Below are positions 52,833 to 61,522 of a stretch of 64,000 nt of DNA, in pieces; the first letter of the stretch is position 1, and every line of letters starts with the position of its first letter. The position numbers and the translations under genes were made by a program. The notes beneath the pieces are model-generated. The model was not told where the DNA came from and did no database searches. It worked only from the letters and a program-made list of their open reading frames with translations. This stretch comes from Rohdeia sp041398665 (GTDB taxonomy: Bacteria; Planctomycetota; UBA1135; GCA-002686595). The stretch is from NCBI GenBank assembly GCA_041398665.1, contig JAWKUH010000015.1, positions 58,133-122,132 on the forward strand, written 5' to 3'.

Positions 52833-55214
52833 TCACTCCTGCTCGCGCCAGAGCGAGGCCGTGACGACGACCTGGGGCTTCGTCCCCGCGCCGACGTCGA
52901 CCGTCGTGTCCGGCGCGATCGTCGTGCCGGTGCCGTCGACAGCGAGGACCTCGATCGAGTCGCTGCCCGCGGCCGCGCCGTAGACGCTGTGGCCGTTGCG
53001 GTCGACGGCGACACCGCGTGCGTCGGAGCCGCAGTCGGCCCGCGAGAGCAGCGAGAGGGTGCCGTTCGGCGCGAAGGAGAACATGCTCACCTTGCCCTCG
53101 ACCGGTTCGACCGTGAGGAGGCGGCTGCCCGTGGCGTCGAAGTTCGGCTCGCTCGAGTCGAAGCCGGTCGCGAGCGTCCCGGTGCTCGTGAGGTCACCCG
53201 TCATCGGGTCGATCGCGGCGACGTGCAGTCGGCCCGTCCCTTCGAGGACGACGACCATGTGGGCGCCGTCGGGCGAGATCGCGAGGCCGCTCGGCGCGCT
53301 TCCCGCGGCGAAGCTCAGGCCGTTGTCGAACAGACGCTCGAGCGTCCCGAGGCGGGCGTCGACGGCGTAGGTGAACACGTTGTCGTCGGTCGTGACGAAC
53401 GCGAACCGACCCGACGGGTGAACCGCGACGTGGCAGGGCATCGAGCCCACGGTCTCGCTGTCCAGCGCGGCGAGCGCGCCGTCCGCTCCGATGCTGCGGA
53501 GCACGACGTGGTCGGCGTCCAGCGTGAGCAGCGCCTTCCCGCCCGGCACGACCGCGGCGTCGCGCGGCATGTAGCCGGCGTCGCTCACCTCGAGCGCGCT
53601 CAGGCCGAGCTCGTCGTCGAAGGCGAAGGCGGAGATCTGGTCGGAGCCGCGGCTCACCACGAACAGACGCTCGTTCTGACCGTCGATCGCGATGCGCGCC
53701 GGGTCGAGCCCGACGGGCAGCGTCGCCGGCATCGTCTCGAGGCCGCTCTCGGTCTTCAGGATCGACGCGAGCTCGAGCGACTGGGCCGTCGCCGCGAAGA
53801 GACCGACCGTGAGGAGCGACTCGCGCTTCGGACCGTTCACGACGACGACGTCGGTGATGGCGGCGGAGGTGGGGCGGCTGTCGCTCCACGAGAGGTCGCC
53901 GGCGTCGTCGCGGTGGACCTGACCGACGAGGCCGACGTCGTCGAGGGCGACGACCGCGTCGAGGCCCGGACCGAGCATGGCGATCTGCGTCGGACGACCG
54001 GCGAGCGACGTGGCGGTCCAGGGCTGCGGTTCGCCGCTCGGGCCGTCGAGCTTGAAGCGCGACACGAGTGCGTCACTGTGGTTCAGGACGTAGAGCTCGC
54101 CCGCGTTCATCACGAGCGCCGCGGGGCCGCCGAAGGTCGGGGTGTCGAAGAGCTCGGTGAAGTGTCCGTCGACCGGGTCGACGAGGAACGTGTGCAGCCG
54201 GTTCGACAGGAAGTCGACGGCGTAGAGGCGCTGGTAGTCGTCGTCGTAGTAGAGGTCGACGGGGTCGCCCGCCGGGACGACGTCGAGCACGCCCTCGATG
54301 GCTCCGGTCACCTCGTCGATGCCGTAGTGGACGATGGCGTCGCCCTCGATCGAGCCCGCGAAGAGGTGGCGACCGTCCTTCGAGATCGTGAGGCCGGCGG
54401 GGCCGGGGACCGGGACGCTCGGACCCGTCAGGGCGAGGTGCCCGCTCGCGGGGTCGATCAGGAACGCCTGGATCGTTCCGACGTGGAGGTTCGACTTGTA
54501 GAGGAAGCGGCCCGACGGGTCGATCGCGATGTCGAACGTGGCGCCGTCCGCGGTCACGAGTTCGACCGGTTCGAGGTTCCCCGTCAGGGGGTCGATCCGG
54601 TGCACGGCGATGCGCTCCTGGCCGGCGCACGCCACGAAGAGGAAGCGACCGAGCGGGTCGGCCTCGGCGCGGATGGGCAGGAGGCCGGTCCCCACGGTCC
54701 CCGACGGGACCAGCGTGTTCGTGTCGGCGTCGTAGCGCCAGATCGAGATCTCGCTGCGCGTCGAGTTGAGGCCGTAGACGACGCGCGCCTGATCGAACTC
54801 GGCGTGGACCTCGAGGTCGATGTTCGCGTGGACGGAGCCCGCGGCGTTCGACGCGGTGACCACGTAGGTCGTCTCCGGTGCCGCGACCGTCGGGCGGCCG
54901 GTGATCTCACCGGTGACGCTGTTGAGGTGCAGGCCGTCCGGGAAGGCCGGCTTCACGGAGAACGCGACGGAGCCGCCCTGGTAGGCCGCCTTCATCGGCG
55001 GCACGAACACGTCGCGCAGCGCTTCGACGGAGGTCGTCGCGTAGCTGAGGGAGACGGGCGGGCCGAGCGGCACGGACGCTCCCGAGCCGCTGCCGCCGCA
55101 CGCGGCGAGGCCCAGACTCGCCAACGCTCCCAGCGCGAGAGCGGTGATCGAAGAGTGGCGGTCGTGACCCTGTTGGTCCGCGGTGACCCCGGCCGCGTGG
55201 ACGTCGTTGCGCAT
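52833..55214 (-). CDS. He_PIG/beta-propeller lipoprotein B
   Basis: This 793-residue predicted lipoprotein has a lipobox after ALALGALASLGLAAC. It has the same plan as its downstream paralogue: a He_PIG-like Ig domain (FSVKPAFPDGLHLNSVTGEI, TYVVTASNAAGSVHAN) and then many propeller blades (DPLGRFLFVACAGQERIAVH, DPSGRFLYKSNLHVGTIQAF, HPSGRFAFVTTDDNVFTYAV). The number of blades suggests two propellers or one with long loops. ATG at 55214 is chosen because it precedes the signal; the frame is open further upstream without protein character. It may bind carbohydrate or act as a scaffold, but nothing specific can be said. Confidence 0.83.
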   Translation of the reverse strand: MRNDVHAAGVTADQQGHDRHSSITALALGALASLGLAACGGSGSGASVPLGPPVSLSYATTSVEALRDVFVPPMKAAYQGGSVAFSVKPAFPDGLHLNSVTGEITGRPTVAAPETTYVVTASNAAGSVHANIDLEVHAEFDQARVVYGLNSTRSEISIWRYDADTNTLVPSGTVGTGLLPIRAEADPLGRFLFVACAGQERIAVHRIDPLTGNLEPVELVTADGATFDIAIDPSGRFLYKSNLHVGTIQAFLIDPASGHLALTGPSVPVPGPAGLTISKDGRHLFAGSIEGDAIVHYGIDEVTGAIEGVLDVVPAGDPVDLYYDDDYQRLYAVDFLSNRLHTFLVDPVDGHFTELFDTPTFGGPAALVMNAGELYVLNHSDALVSRFKLDGPSGEPQPWTATSLAGRPTQIAMLGPGLDAVVALDDVGLVGQVHRDDAGDLSWSDSRPTSAAITDVVVVNGPKRESLLTVGLFAATAQSLELASILKTESGLETMPATLPVGLDPARIAIDGQNERLFVVSRGSDQISAFAFDDELGLSALEVSDAGYMPRDAAVVPGGKALLTLDADHVVLRSIGADGALAALDSETVGSMPCHVAVHPSGRFAFVTTDDNVFTYAVDARLGTLERLFDNGLSFAAGSAPSGLAISPDGAHMVVVLEGTGRLHVAAIDPMTGDLTSTGTLATGFDSSEPNFDATGSRLLTVEPVEGKVSMFSFAPNGTLSLLSRADCGSDARGVAVDRNGHSVYGAAAGSDSIEVLAVDGTGTTIAPDTTVDVGAGTKPQVVVTASLWREQE

Positions 55215-55496
55215 GGCGTGCTTTACCCCCGGTTCGCGCAGGATTCGACGCGTTTTCGCCCTGTGGCGTTCCCCGGCCCCCCGGAGATCGCGTCGCGGAT
55301 CCGTCGGCCCCTTCCGACGACTCCCCTGCACCGAAACGTATCCCGGGGGATCGGGGGAGGGCGGCGAACTGGAGCCCGACGGCGAAGGAAGTCGCAAAGC
55401 CGTGGGGCGCAGCGGGTTGCGACTCGAGGATTCCGACCACCGGCCCCGCCCTCCGTCCCCGGGGGCGCCCCGAGGTCCCGACCAGGGGCGGAAACC

Positions 55497-57161
55497 TCAC
55501 TCCACCGGGACGACCCAGGCGAACTGCTCGGTGCCGATGCCGAGCCCGACGAGGCGGCGGACGCCGTCCTCGCCCGTGGGGAGCGGCAGGAGCGCGAGAC
55601 GCGGCGACGCGTGGTCGTGGCTGCGCGCGACCTCGCGGCCCGTCCGCGGGTCGAAGACGCGCACGAAGCAGGCCGTCGGTTCGCGCCCGTTCGGCCCGTC
55701 CTCGGTCGATCCCGTGGCGACCACGAGGAGCTCGCCCACGAACGCGAGGTCGTTCACGTCGCTGCCGACGTTGGGCAGCTCTCGGACGAGCTCCCGGCTC
55801 TTCACGTCGTGCACGAGGATCCGTCCGCCCCACGAACCGCTCGCGAGCAGCGCGGAGTCCGGCGAGAACGCGAGGGCGGAGACCTCCTCGTCGTGCGGGT
55901 CGAGCGGGTGCGGTACGAGACCCACGACGTCGACGAGCGCGAGGCTCCCGTCGCCGCCCCCGAACGCGAGGGTCGCGCCGTCGGGCGACCGTTCGATGGA
56001 CGCCCCCCAGGCGTCGACGGTCTGGCGCACTTCGCCGCTCGAGGCGTCGACGAGCACGCTCGTCCCGATCAGCGGCGACCCCATGAGGACCATGTCGCCC
56101 GGCAGGACCTCGACCGCGCCCACGAGGGGCAGCGGGACCTCGCCCTCGACGACGGCGTGCCCCGAGAGCGGGTCGAACAACGAGAAGCGACCGCCGCGCC
56201 CCGCCGTGACGAGCCAGCCCGTCGACGTGAATCCGCCGGCTCCCTGACCGCGCGGCAGGTTCGGACCGGCGATCTCGTCGAGCGACGGCCAGCGGAGCAG
56301 CTTCGCGCCACCGAGCACCGGGTTCGAGAGGAACATCAACGTCCCCGTCGTGTCGAAGACGGCCGTGTCGAGCCCGGGGTCGTCGTAGACGAACGGTTCG
56401 CCGACGAGCGGAGCGGGCGAACGCAGGAACGGTCGCAGCAACTGCGCCTCGATGTCGAACGACGGCGACGTCGCCGCCGTCTCGCCGCTCCAGTCCACGG
56501 ACACGACGCAGGCGTAGGCGCGACCGTCCGCGTCGAGCACGGGCGAGCCGATCAAACGAGTGGGCTCGGCCCGTCGCGGGACCTCGAAGGAGATGCGAGC
56601 GGCGCCGCCGATCCAGTCCACCTTCGAAGGGACGAGCGCGGGCTCGGCGCCGCCGACGGCGACCGCGAGCGCGTCGCCCACCTCGGGAACCGAGTCGGTG
56701 AGCTCGAGGACCTTCGACGCGGGAGCCGCGGAGTCGTCGGCGCGCAGCACGAGCACGTCGCACGCCGCGGCGTCGAGCCCGGCGCGAGCGCGACCGCGCA
56801 CCGTCGTGCGGCGCGTCCCGTCGCCGGACACGAGTTCGAAGCGCGCCGTCGCCGCCTCGAGGTAGGGGATGCGGATCTCGTCCGCGAGGCCGGCGTCGCG
56901 CGTCAGGTACCAGCGCGCCGTCACGGCCAGGAGCTCTCCCGACGCGTCGCGTCCGAGGAAGGCGGTGCCGTCCTCGACGCGCCCGAAGGCGCGGAGGTCG
57001 GCGTCGATGCGCGCGACCAGCCCATCCGGTGCGTGCTCGAGCGCCCCGAGTCCGGGGGGCACGCCGCCCTTCGGCTCGCCGCACGCACCGAGCCCGAGTG
57101 CGAGCACGGCGAGCACCGCTCCGCGTACGCACACCGCTCCGAACCGTCCGCCGGCGCTCAC
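55497..57161 (-). CDS. WD40-repeat lipoprotein with degenerate trypsin-like domain
   Basis: This 554-residue predicted lipoprotein has a lipobox in AVLAVLALGLGAC. Residues 30-220 look like a chymotrypsin-fold domain without its catalytic set: the His box reads LAVTARWYLT instead of TAxHC, the Asp region is DVLVLRADD, and the Ser box is LIGSPVLDADGRAYACV without GDSGG. The rest is a WD40-like propeller (AFSPDSALLASGSWGGRILVHD, SPDGATLAFGGGDGSLALVD). It is thus probably a pseudo-protease scaffold. GTG at 57161 overlaps the stop of the GT2 gene (GTGA). Confidence 0.8.
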   Translation of the reverse strand: MSAGGRFGAVCVRGAVLAVLALGLGACGEPKGGVPPGLGALEHAPDGLVARIDADLRAFGRVEDGTAFLGRDASGELLAVTARWYLTRDAGLADEIRIPYLEAATARFELVSGDGTRRTTVRGRARAGLDAAACDVLVLRADDSAAPASKVLELTDSVPEVGDALAVAVGGAEPALVPSKVDWIGGAARISFEVPRRAEPTRLIGSPVLDADGRAYACVVSVDWSGETAATSPSFDIEAQLLRPFLRSPAPLVGEPFVYDDPGLDTAVFDTTGTLMFLSNPVLGGAKLLRWPSLDEIAGPNLPRGQGAGGFTSTGWLVTAGRGGRFSLFDPLSGHAVVEGEVPLPLVGAVEVLPGDMVLMGSPLIGTSVLVDASSGEVRQTVDAWGASIERSPDGATLAFGGGDGSLALVDVVGLVPHPLDPHDEEVSALAFSPDSALLASGSWGGRILVHDVKSRELVRELPNVGSDVNDLAFVGELLVVATGSTEDGPNGREPTACFVRVFDPRTGREVARSHDHASPRLALLPLPTGEDGVRRLVGLGIGTEQFAWVVPVE

Positions 57162-58165
57162 GTCTTCGCCCGCACCTTGCCGTCGAACCAGCGCCAGAGC
57201 CCGCTCTCCCGTGTCTTCCAATTGCTGCGCGCGCCGAGGAACTGCGCGGCGGGTTCGGCCAGCGAGTAGGGGATCGCGTAGAGCTTCCATCCGATCCTCC
57301 GGAGGGTTCCGAGGTCCGCGGCGCCGTCGAGGAGTTCGAAGTAGCGGCGCCGCTGCCAGTGCCAGCCGTCCCAGACCTTGCGCCACGACGGCACGTTGAC
57401 GAGCTCGAAGAGCGTCGCCAGGTTCCGGTGGTCGCAGTAGAGGCGTTTGAACTCGCGCACGAGGTCGACGCGGTGGCTGTGTTCGACGCGCGCGCGAGGT
57501 TCGTAGCGGATCGTCCCGCCGTCGAGGAGGACCTGCTTGCCCCACGCGACGTCCTCGCCGAACGTCGCCTCGGGGAACGGATGGCGCACCCAGGTGGTTC
57601 GACGGAGGGCGGAGGCGACGTTGTCGAACGCGCACGCCGCGAGCCGCTCGTGCGGCGACAGCGCGTCCCACGCGGCGCGCGCGGCGGCGGGGTCGCCGGG
57701 AGCGAGACTCTGGTCGACGGGATCGGGGCGCGTCGCCGTCCAGTGCTTGAGCCGTTCCGCGATGATAGGGTCGCAGTCGGGCTGCGGTTCCTGTCGCGCG
57801 TAGGCGCCGTCGACGCGCGGATCGTCGAACGCGGCGACGAGCGTGCGCACGTAGTCGGGTCCGAGCGGGAGGGCGTCCTGCGTCAGCAGGCACACGACGT
57901 CGGCGCTCGTGAGTTCGATCGCGCGGTTGCGCGTGCGCCCGTGTCCGAACTCGCTCTGCGGGATCTCGACGACGAACGCTCCGGCTCGCCGCGCCGCGCC
58001 GGCGCTTCCGTCGCGGCTCCCCGAGTCGACGACCACGAGCTGGAGCCCGCCCTCGACGTCCTGTTCGGCGAGGCGGCGCAGCAGCTCGACGAAGCGAGGC
58101 CCGCCGTTCCAGGTCGGGATCACGACCGCGACTCGGCGGGGCTCGGCCGAGATCGCGCTCGTCAC
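57158..58165 (-). CDS. Glycosyltransferase family 2
   Basis: This 335-residue GT-A glycosyltransferase has VAVVIPTWNGGPRFVELL near the N-terminus, LVVVDSGSRDGS, and a DxD-like region (CLLTQDALPL). The late ATFGEDVAWGKQVL motif supplies the catalytic-base ED pair. The C-terminal part (REFKRLYCDHRNLATLF) resembles rhamnosyl or O-antigen transferases. It begins with GTG overlapping the stop of the UGM-like gene and its own stop overlaps the next start, so three genes are linked by GTGA junctions. It probably builds a surface glycan. Confidence 0.87.
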   Translation of the reverse strand: MTSAISAEPRRVAVVIPTWNGGPRFVELLRRLAEQDVEGGLQLVVVDSGSRDGSAGAARRAGAFVVEIPQSEFGHGRTRNRAIELTSADVVCLLTQDALPLGPDYVRTLVAAFDDPRVDGAYARQEPQPDCDPIIAERLKHWTATRPDPVDQSLAPGDPAAARAAWDALSPHERLAACAFDNVASALRRTTWVRHPFPEATFGEDVAWGKQVLLDGGTIRYEPRARVEHSHRVDLVREFKRLYCDHRNLATLFELVNVPSWRKVWDGWHWQRRRYFELLDGAADLGTLRRIGWKLYAIPYSLAEPAAQFLGARSNWKTRESGLWRWFDGKVRAKT

Positions 58166-59505
58166 CCTCGGCCGCGCTCCCACGCCGCGGCGAGCTCGGT
58201 CGCCAGCGCGCGCGCCTTGATCACGCACTGGTCGGAGTTGTCGTAGTCGTAGCGACCGAAGCGACCGATGGTCGTCAGCCCCAGCTCCTCGATCCCGGCG
58301 ATCGCCGCGGCGCGCTTCTCGGCGAAGCCGTGGTCGTACACGACGTAGGCGTGCTTCGACGTGTGCACGTCCGTGAACAGCACGTTCTCGCGGACGAGCA
58401 GCCCCGCGCGCGCGAGTCCCTCGACGGTGAGGTCGGCGACCTCGGGCCCCGGCGCCTCGCCGCGTCCGTCCGACGTCACCTCCGCCATGAGCGACGACTG
58501 ACCCTCCGGCGCGTTGTTCGGCGAGTAGTTCGACATGTAGGTGACGCGGTTCGCGGGACCCTGCTGCGGGTGCGGCAGGTAGATCCACGACAGGTTCGGC
58601 TGGTCCGGCCGGTCGAGCGCCACGAGGACGCACGTCACCGCGTTGTACTCGAGGGCGCGCATGGCGTCGGCCGCACCGTCGTCGAGCCCCTCGACCACGT
58701 CGGGGAGGAGGTCGAGCGGGAGCGTGTTGATCACCGCGTCGAACTCCTCGCCGTCCACGGTGAAGCCCTCGCCGCGTCGCGCCACGTGCTGCACCGGCGT
58801 CGACGTGCGGACGCGGTCGCCGAGCTCCGCCGCGAGTCCGTCGGTGATCGCCTGGAAGCCGCCGTGCAGCGGGTAGTAGAAGATCGACTGGTGGACGTAG
58901 CCCTCGGTGCGGATGCCGACGGCGCTCTTCAGCACGTCCTCGATCGGCGCGTCGGGGACGCGCCCGGCGACCCACTCCGAGGTGATGTCCCGGAGCGGTC
59001 GCTTCCAGATCTTCTCGTTGTAGGGGTCCATGAAGTGCTCGGCGATGCCGTCGCCGAAGCGCCACCGGATCCAGCTCGCGAAGTCGCCGGGAGCCTGCGT
59101 GCGCGGCGAACCGTCGGCGTTCGTGCGGTCGTGCCAGGCGCGCACGTAGCCCGCGAGGCACTCGAACCGCGCGCGCTCCGGGAGGTCGCCGAGCCCGTTC
59201 TCGAACGGGTAGTGCACCCACGCGTCGCCGAAGCGGATCTTCGTGTTGCGGTCGCGCTGGCAGAAGGCCTCGTCGCCGCCCGCGCGCCGCTTCATCCAGT
59301 CCATCGCGGCGGTGTCCTTGCTGAACAGGATGTGCCCGCCGGCGACGTCGTAGGTGAAGCCTCCGACCGACTTCGAGCGGCACAGGCCGCCGGCGACGGG
59401 AGCCGCCTCGAAGATCGAGAGCGACGCGAGTTCGACGCCCTCCTCGACGAGGAAGCGGGCGAGGGCGAGGCCGGTGACGCCGGCGCCGAGGATGGCGATC
59501 TTCAC
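58162..59505 (-). CDS. FAD-dependent UDP-galactopyranose-mutase-like protein
   Basis: This 447-residue flavoprotein has the FAD motif IAILGAGVTGLALARFL (GxGxxG), EAAPVAGGLCRSKSV and FTYDVAGGHILFSKD. The segment PYNEKIWKRPLRDITSEWV and the C-terminal GRFGRYDYDNSDQC are the pattern of UDP-galactopyranose mutase and its relatives. The enzyme would rearrange a nucleotide sugar ring or oxidise a related substrate. Its coupling to a GT2 gene supports a sugar-nucleotide role. The start is GTG at 59505. Confidence 0.82.
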   Translation of the reverse strand: MKIAILGAGVTGLALARFLVEEGVELASLSIFEAAPVAGGLCRSKSVGGFTYDVAGGHILFSKDTAAMDWMKRRAGGDEAFCQRDRNTKIRFGDAWVHYPFENGLGDLPERARFECLAGYVRAWHDRTNADGSPRTQAPGDFASWIRWRFGDGIAEHFMDPYNEKIWKRPLRDITSEWVAGRVPDAPIEDVLKSAVGIRTEGYVHQSIFYYPLHGGFQAITDGLAAELGDRVRTSTPVQHVARRGEGFTVDGEEFDAVINTLPLDLLPDVVEGLDDGAADAMRALEYNAVTCVLVALDRPDQPNLSWIYLPHPQQGPANRVTYMSNYSPNNAPEGQSSLMAEVTSDGRGEAPGPEVADLTVEGLARAGLLVRENVLFTDVHTSKHAYVVYDHGFAEKRAAAIAGIEELGLTTIGRFGRYDYDNSDQCVIKARALATELAAAWERGRG

Positions 59506-59606
59506 GTGTTCGCGGGGACGGGGCGGCGCAAGGTATCAGGCCGCGCCGCGTGCTCCAGCGCCCGCGCGCCGGGAGTTGGCCGCGAAGAGCCCGCGCGGCA
59601 CGCAGC

Positions 59607-60587
59607 TCAACGTTTGCGGACGAGCAGCTCGCGATCGATCCCGTCGAGCAACGCACCGGCCCGGCGCGCGGCGTCCCCGAGCCAGCGCCGGCCGTCGGTG
59701 GCGTACCCCGCCGTCGGCTCGAGGTCCGGCGCGCGTTCGCCGAACCAGGCGTTGAAGGCGCCCATCGCGAGTTCGCGCGCGTACTTCGCGCCGCAGGACG
59801 CGAGCGCGGTCGCGAAGCTCTCGCGGTCCTCCTTCTCGCGGAACCAGACCTCGGCCTCGACCGGTCCGGAGAGGCGGTAGCGCGAGCACACCGGTCCCTC
59901 CTCGACGAGTTCGACGCTATAGCTCGGCAGTGCGCGCGCGAGCGACGGCCCGTAGCGTGCGCGCGCACCCTGGCGGTCGACGGCGACGTGCGCCGAGGTC
60001 GCACCCTCGCGCACGGCGACGCCGAGGAGGTACCCGATCGCGGGCGCGACGTAGCGCCACGTCGCAGCGCCCTTGTTCCCCGTGCGGTCGAACTCGCGGT
60101 TGAGCTCGCCGGGCTCCACCGTGCGCACGCCGAAGCCCGCGACGCCGAGACCGCCGCGTTCGAGCGCGCGCCGGAGCTGGTCCGTGCGCAGCTCGACGAG
60201 GTCGGCGCTCGCGAAGAGCGGGAGCTCCTTCGGGCGCGCCTCGTGCCAGGGGTGGCGCTCGAGCCACGCGCGCTCGTCCTCGCCGCCGAGCGACAGGTCC
60301 TCGGGCGAGAGCCTGCGCCGCCCGTCGACGACGCCGCGCGCGATCGACGCGAACGCGAGGACGCTCGTCTCGAGTCGTCGGTGTCCGCGCTCGTTGCGGG
60401 TGAAGACGCGCTTGCTGTCGCCGACGACGAGCCCGTGCGCGTCGCCCTTGGGCTCCTTCGAGACCGCCGGCGCGAGTCGCTCCCAGGGGTCGCAGACCTC
60501 GTCCGCGAGCAGGCCCGCGGCACCGATGCACAGCGGACCGAGCAACGGTCCGAGTCCGGCCTCGTCGACTCCGCCGAGAAGAATCAC
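59607..60587 (-). CDS. Divergent ribonuclease HII-like protein
   Basis: This 326-residue protein begins with LLGGVDEAGLGPLLGPL, the DE-G-G-P-G signature of RNase HII/HIII, and keeps the second signature VVGDSKRVFTRNERGHRRLE. A later Asp (AHVAVDRQGARARYGPSL) sits where the third acid is expected. It is about 120 residues longer than typical RNase HII and otherwise poorly conserved, so it may be a specialised RNase H-fold nuclease rather than the housekeeping enzyme. The GTG start overlaps the lgt stop by 4 nt (GTGA), which fixes the start. Confidence 0.72.
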   Translation of the reverse strand: MILLGGVDEAGLGPLLGPLCIGAAGLLADEVCDPWERLAPAVSKEPKGDAHGLVVGDSKRVFTRNERGHRRLETSVLAFASIARGVVDGRRRLSPEDLSLGGEDERAWLERHPWHEARPKELPLFASADLVELRTDQLRRALERGGLGVAGFGVRTVEPGELNREFDRTGNKGAATWRYVAPAIGYLLGVAVREGATSAHVAVDRQGARARYGPSLARALPSYSVELVEEGPVCSRYRLSGPVEAEVWFREKEDRESFATALASCGAKYARELAMGAFNAWFGERAPDLEPTAGYATDGRRWLGDAARRAGALLDGIDRELLVRKR

Positions 60588-61452
60588 GCCGTCCTCCTGC
60601 GCGCGACGAGCCACACGCCGCACACCAGTGCGAGGGGATCGACACGAGTTGCGACGTCGAGAGAGCGCCGCCGAGCCAGACGCCGCGCACGACGTCGCCG
60701 CGGAAGAACTCGATCGCGAAGCGCGTGCACGCGTAGAGCACGAGCAGCACGAGCGCCGTGTTCCCCGGCTTCGCGCCGCGCCGCAGCATCGTGACGCCGA
60801 TCCAGCCGAGGACGAGCGCGTTGAGCGACATCCAGGTCTGCGTCGCCCACACGACCTCGCCGGCGAGGTCGCGCTGGAACAGGCTCTGCGGATGCGCGCC
60901 GAGCCAGGTCGGGTCGGGCACGCGGTAGACGAACGGGAACGGGAGACCCTCGAAGGACGCGGCGACGCGCGCACCGTGGTCGTCGCCGACCATGAGACAG
61001 CCCACGCGGCCGATGGACTGTCCGAAGAAGCCCGCCGTGAGTCCGGTGTCGAAGGCGCGCGGCAACGAGAGCCCGGTGCGCCGCGACGCGAGGTAGCCCG
61101 CGACGAGCGCGCCCGCGAGCCCGCCGTACATCACCATCCCGCCGCCGCGCGGGTCGAGCGCGGTCCAGGGCCGTGCGAGGAACTGCGCACCGATCGAGTC
61201 GGCTCCCGCGTCGCCGGCGAGGTGGCGCGCGATCTCGACGCCCGCGAACGCGAGACGCCCGCCGAGCAGCAGCCCGAGCAGCACCCACAGCGCGACGACG
61301 GCGGAGCGCGCGGGGTCGCGCTCGGGATCGGGGCCGAAGCGGCGCAGCAGCGCCGGCCAGACGAGCTGGGCCGCGACCAGGAATCCGGCGGCGACCAACG
61401 TCCCGAAGGTCCCGACGCTCCTCCCGAAGACCTCGAACAGGACGGGGTGCAC
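60584..61452 (-). CDS. lgt: Prolipoprotein diacylglyceryl transferase Lgt (one frameshift near the C-terminus)
   Basis: Lgt attaches diacylglycerol to the lipobox cysteine of prolipoproteins in the inner membrane. Multiple membrane helices and the motifs GGMVMYGGLAGALVAG, FFGQSIGRVGCLMVGDDHG and GAHPQSLFQRDLAG identify it. The frame breaks at 60636-60639, where a run of four C bases would need five; with that base the end reads SQLVSIPLALVCGVWLVARR and stops at 60584. This looks like a homopolymer sequencing error. The start is GTG 6 nt after TACCAT with no Shine-Dalgarno. The many lipoproteins in the window are its likely clients. Confidence 0.88.
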
Positions 61453-61458
61453 GGGGGG

Positions 61459-61464
61459 ATGGTA
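61459..61464 (-). promoter_or_regulatory. Putative -10 box of lgt, leaderless
   Basis: Read on the minus strand, TACCAT is followed by six C bases and the GTG start. Confidence 0.4.
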
Positions 61465-61522
61465 GCGACGGGGGTGCCGGGGACGAGCGCGCCCGTCGTT
61501 CGTTATCCTGAGGGGTCACGCC

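Noticed and set aside
52776..57269. A 1497-codon open frame on the plus strand
   Set aside because: It is antisense to three well-supported lipoprotein genes, is made almost entirely of Arg, Asp, Glu, Val and His, and has no domain. It is a GC-content shadow.
60584..60645. Programmed frameshift or real truncation in lgt
   Set aside because: Adding one C to a four-C run restores a normal hydrophobic C-terminus that ends in the GTGA overlap with the next gene, so a sequencing gap is simpler.
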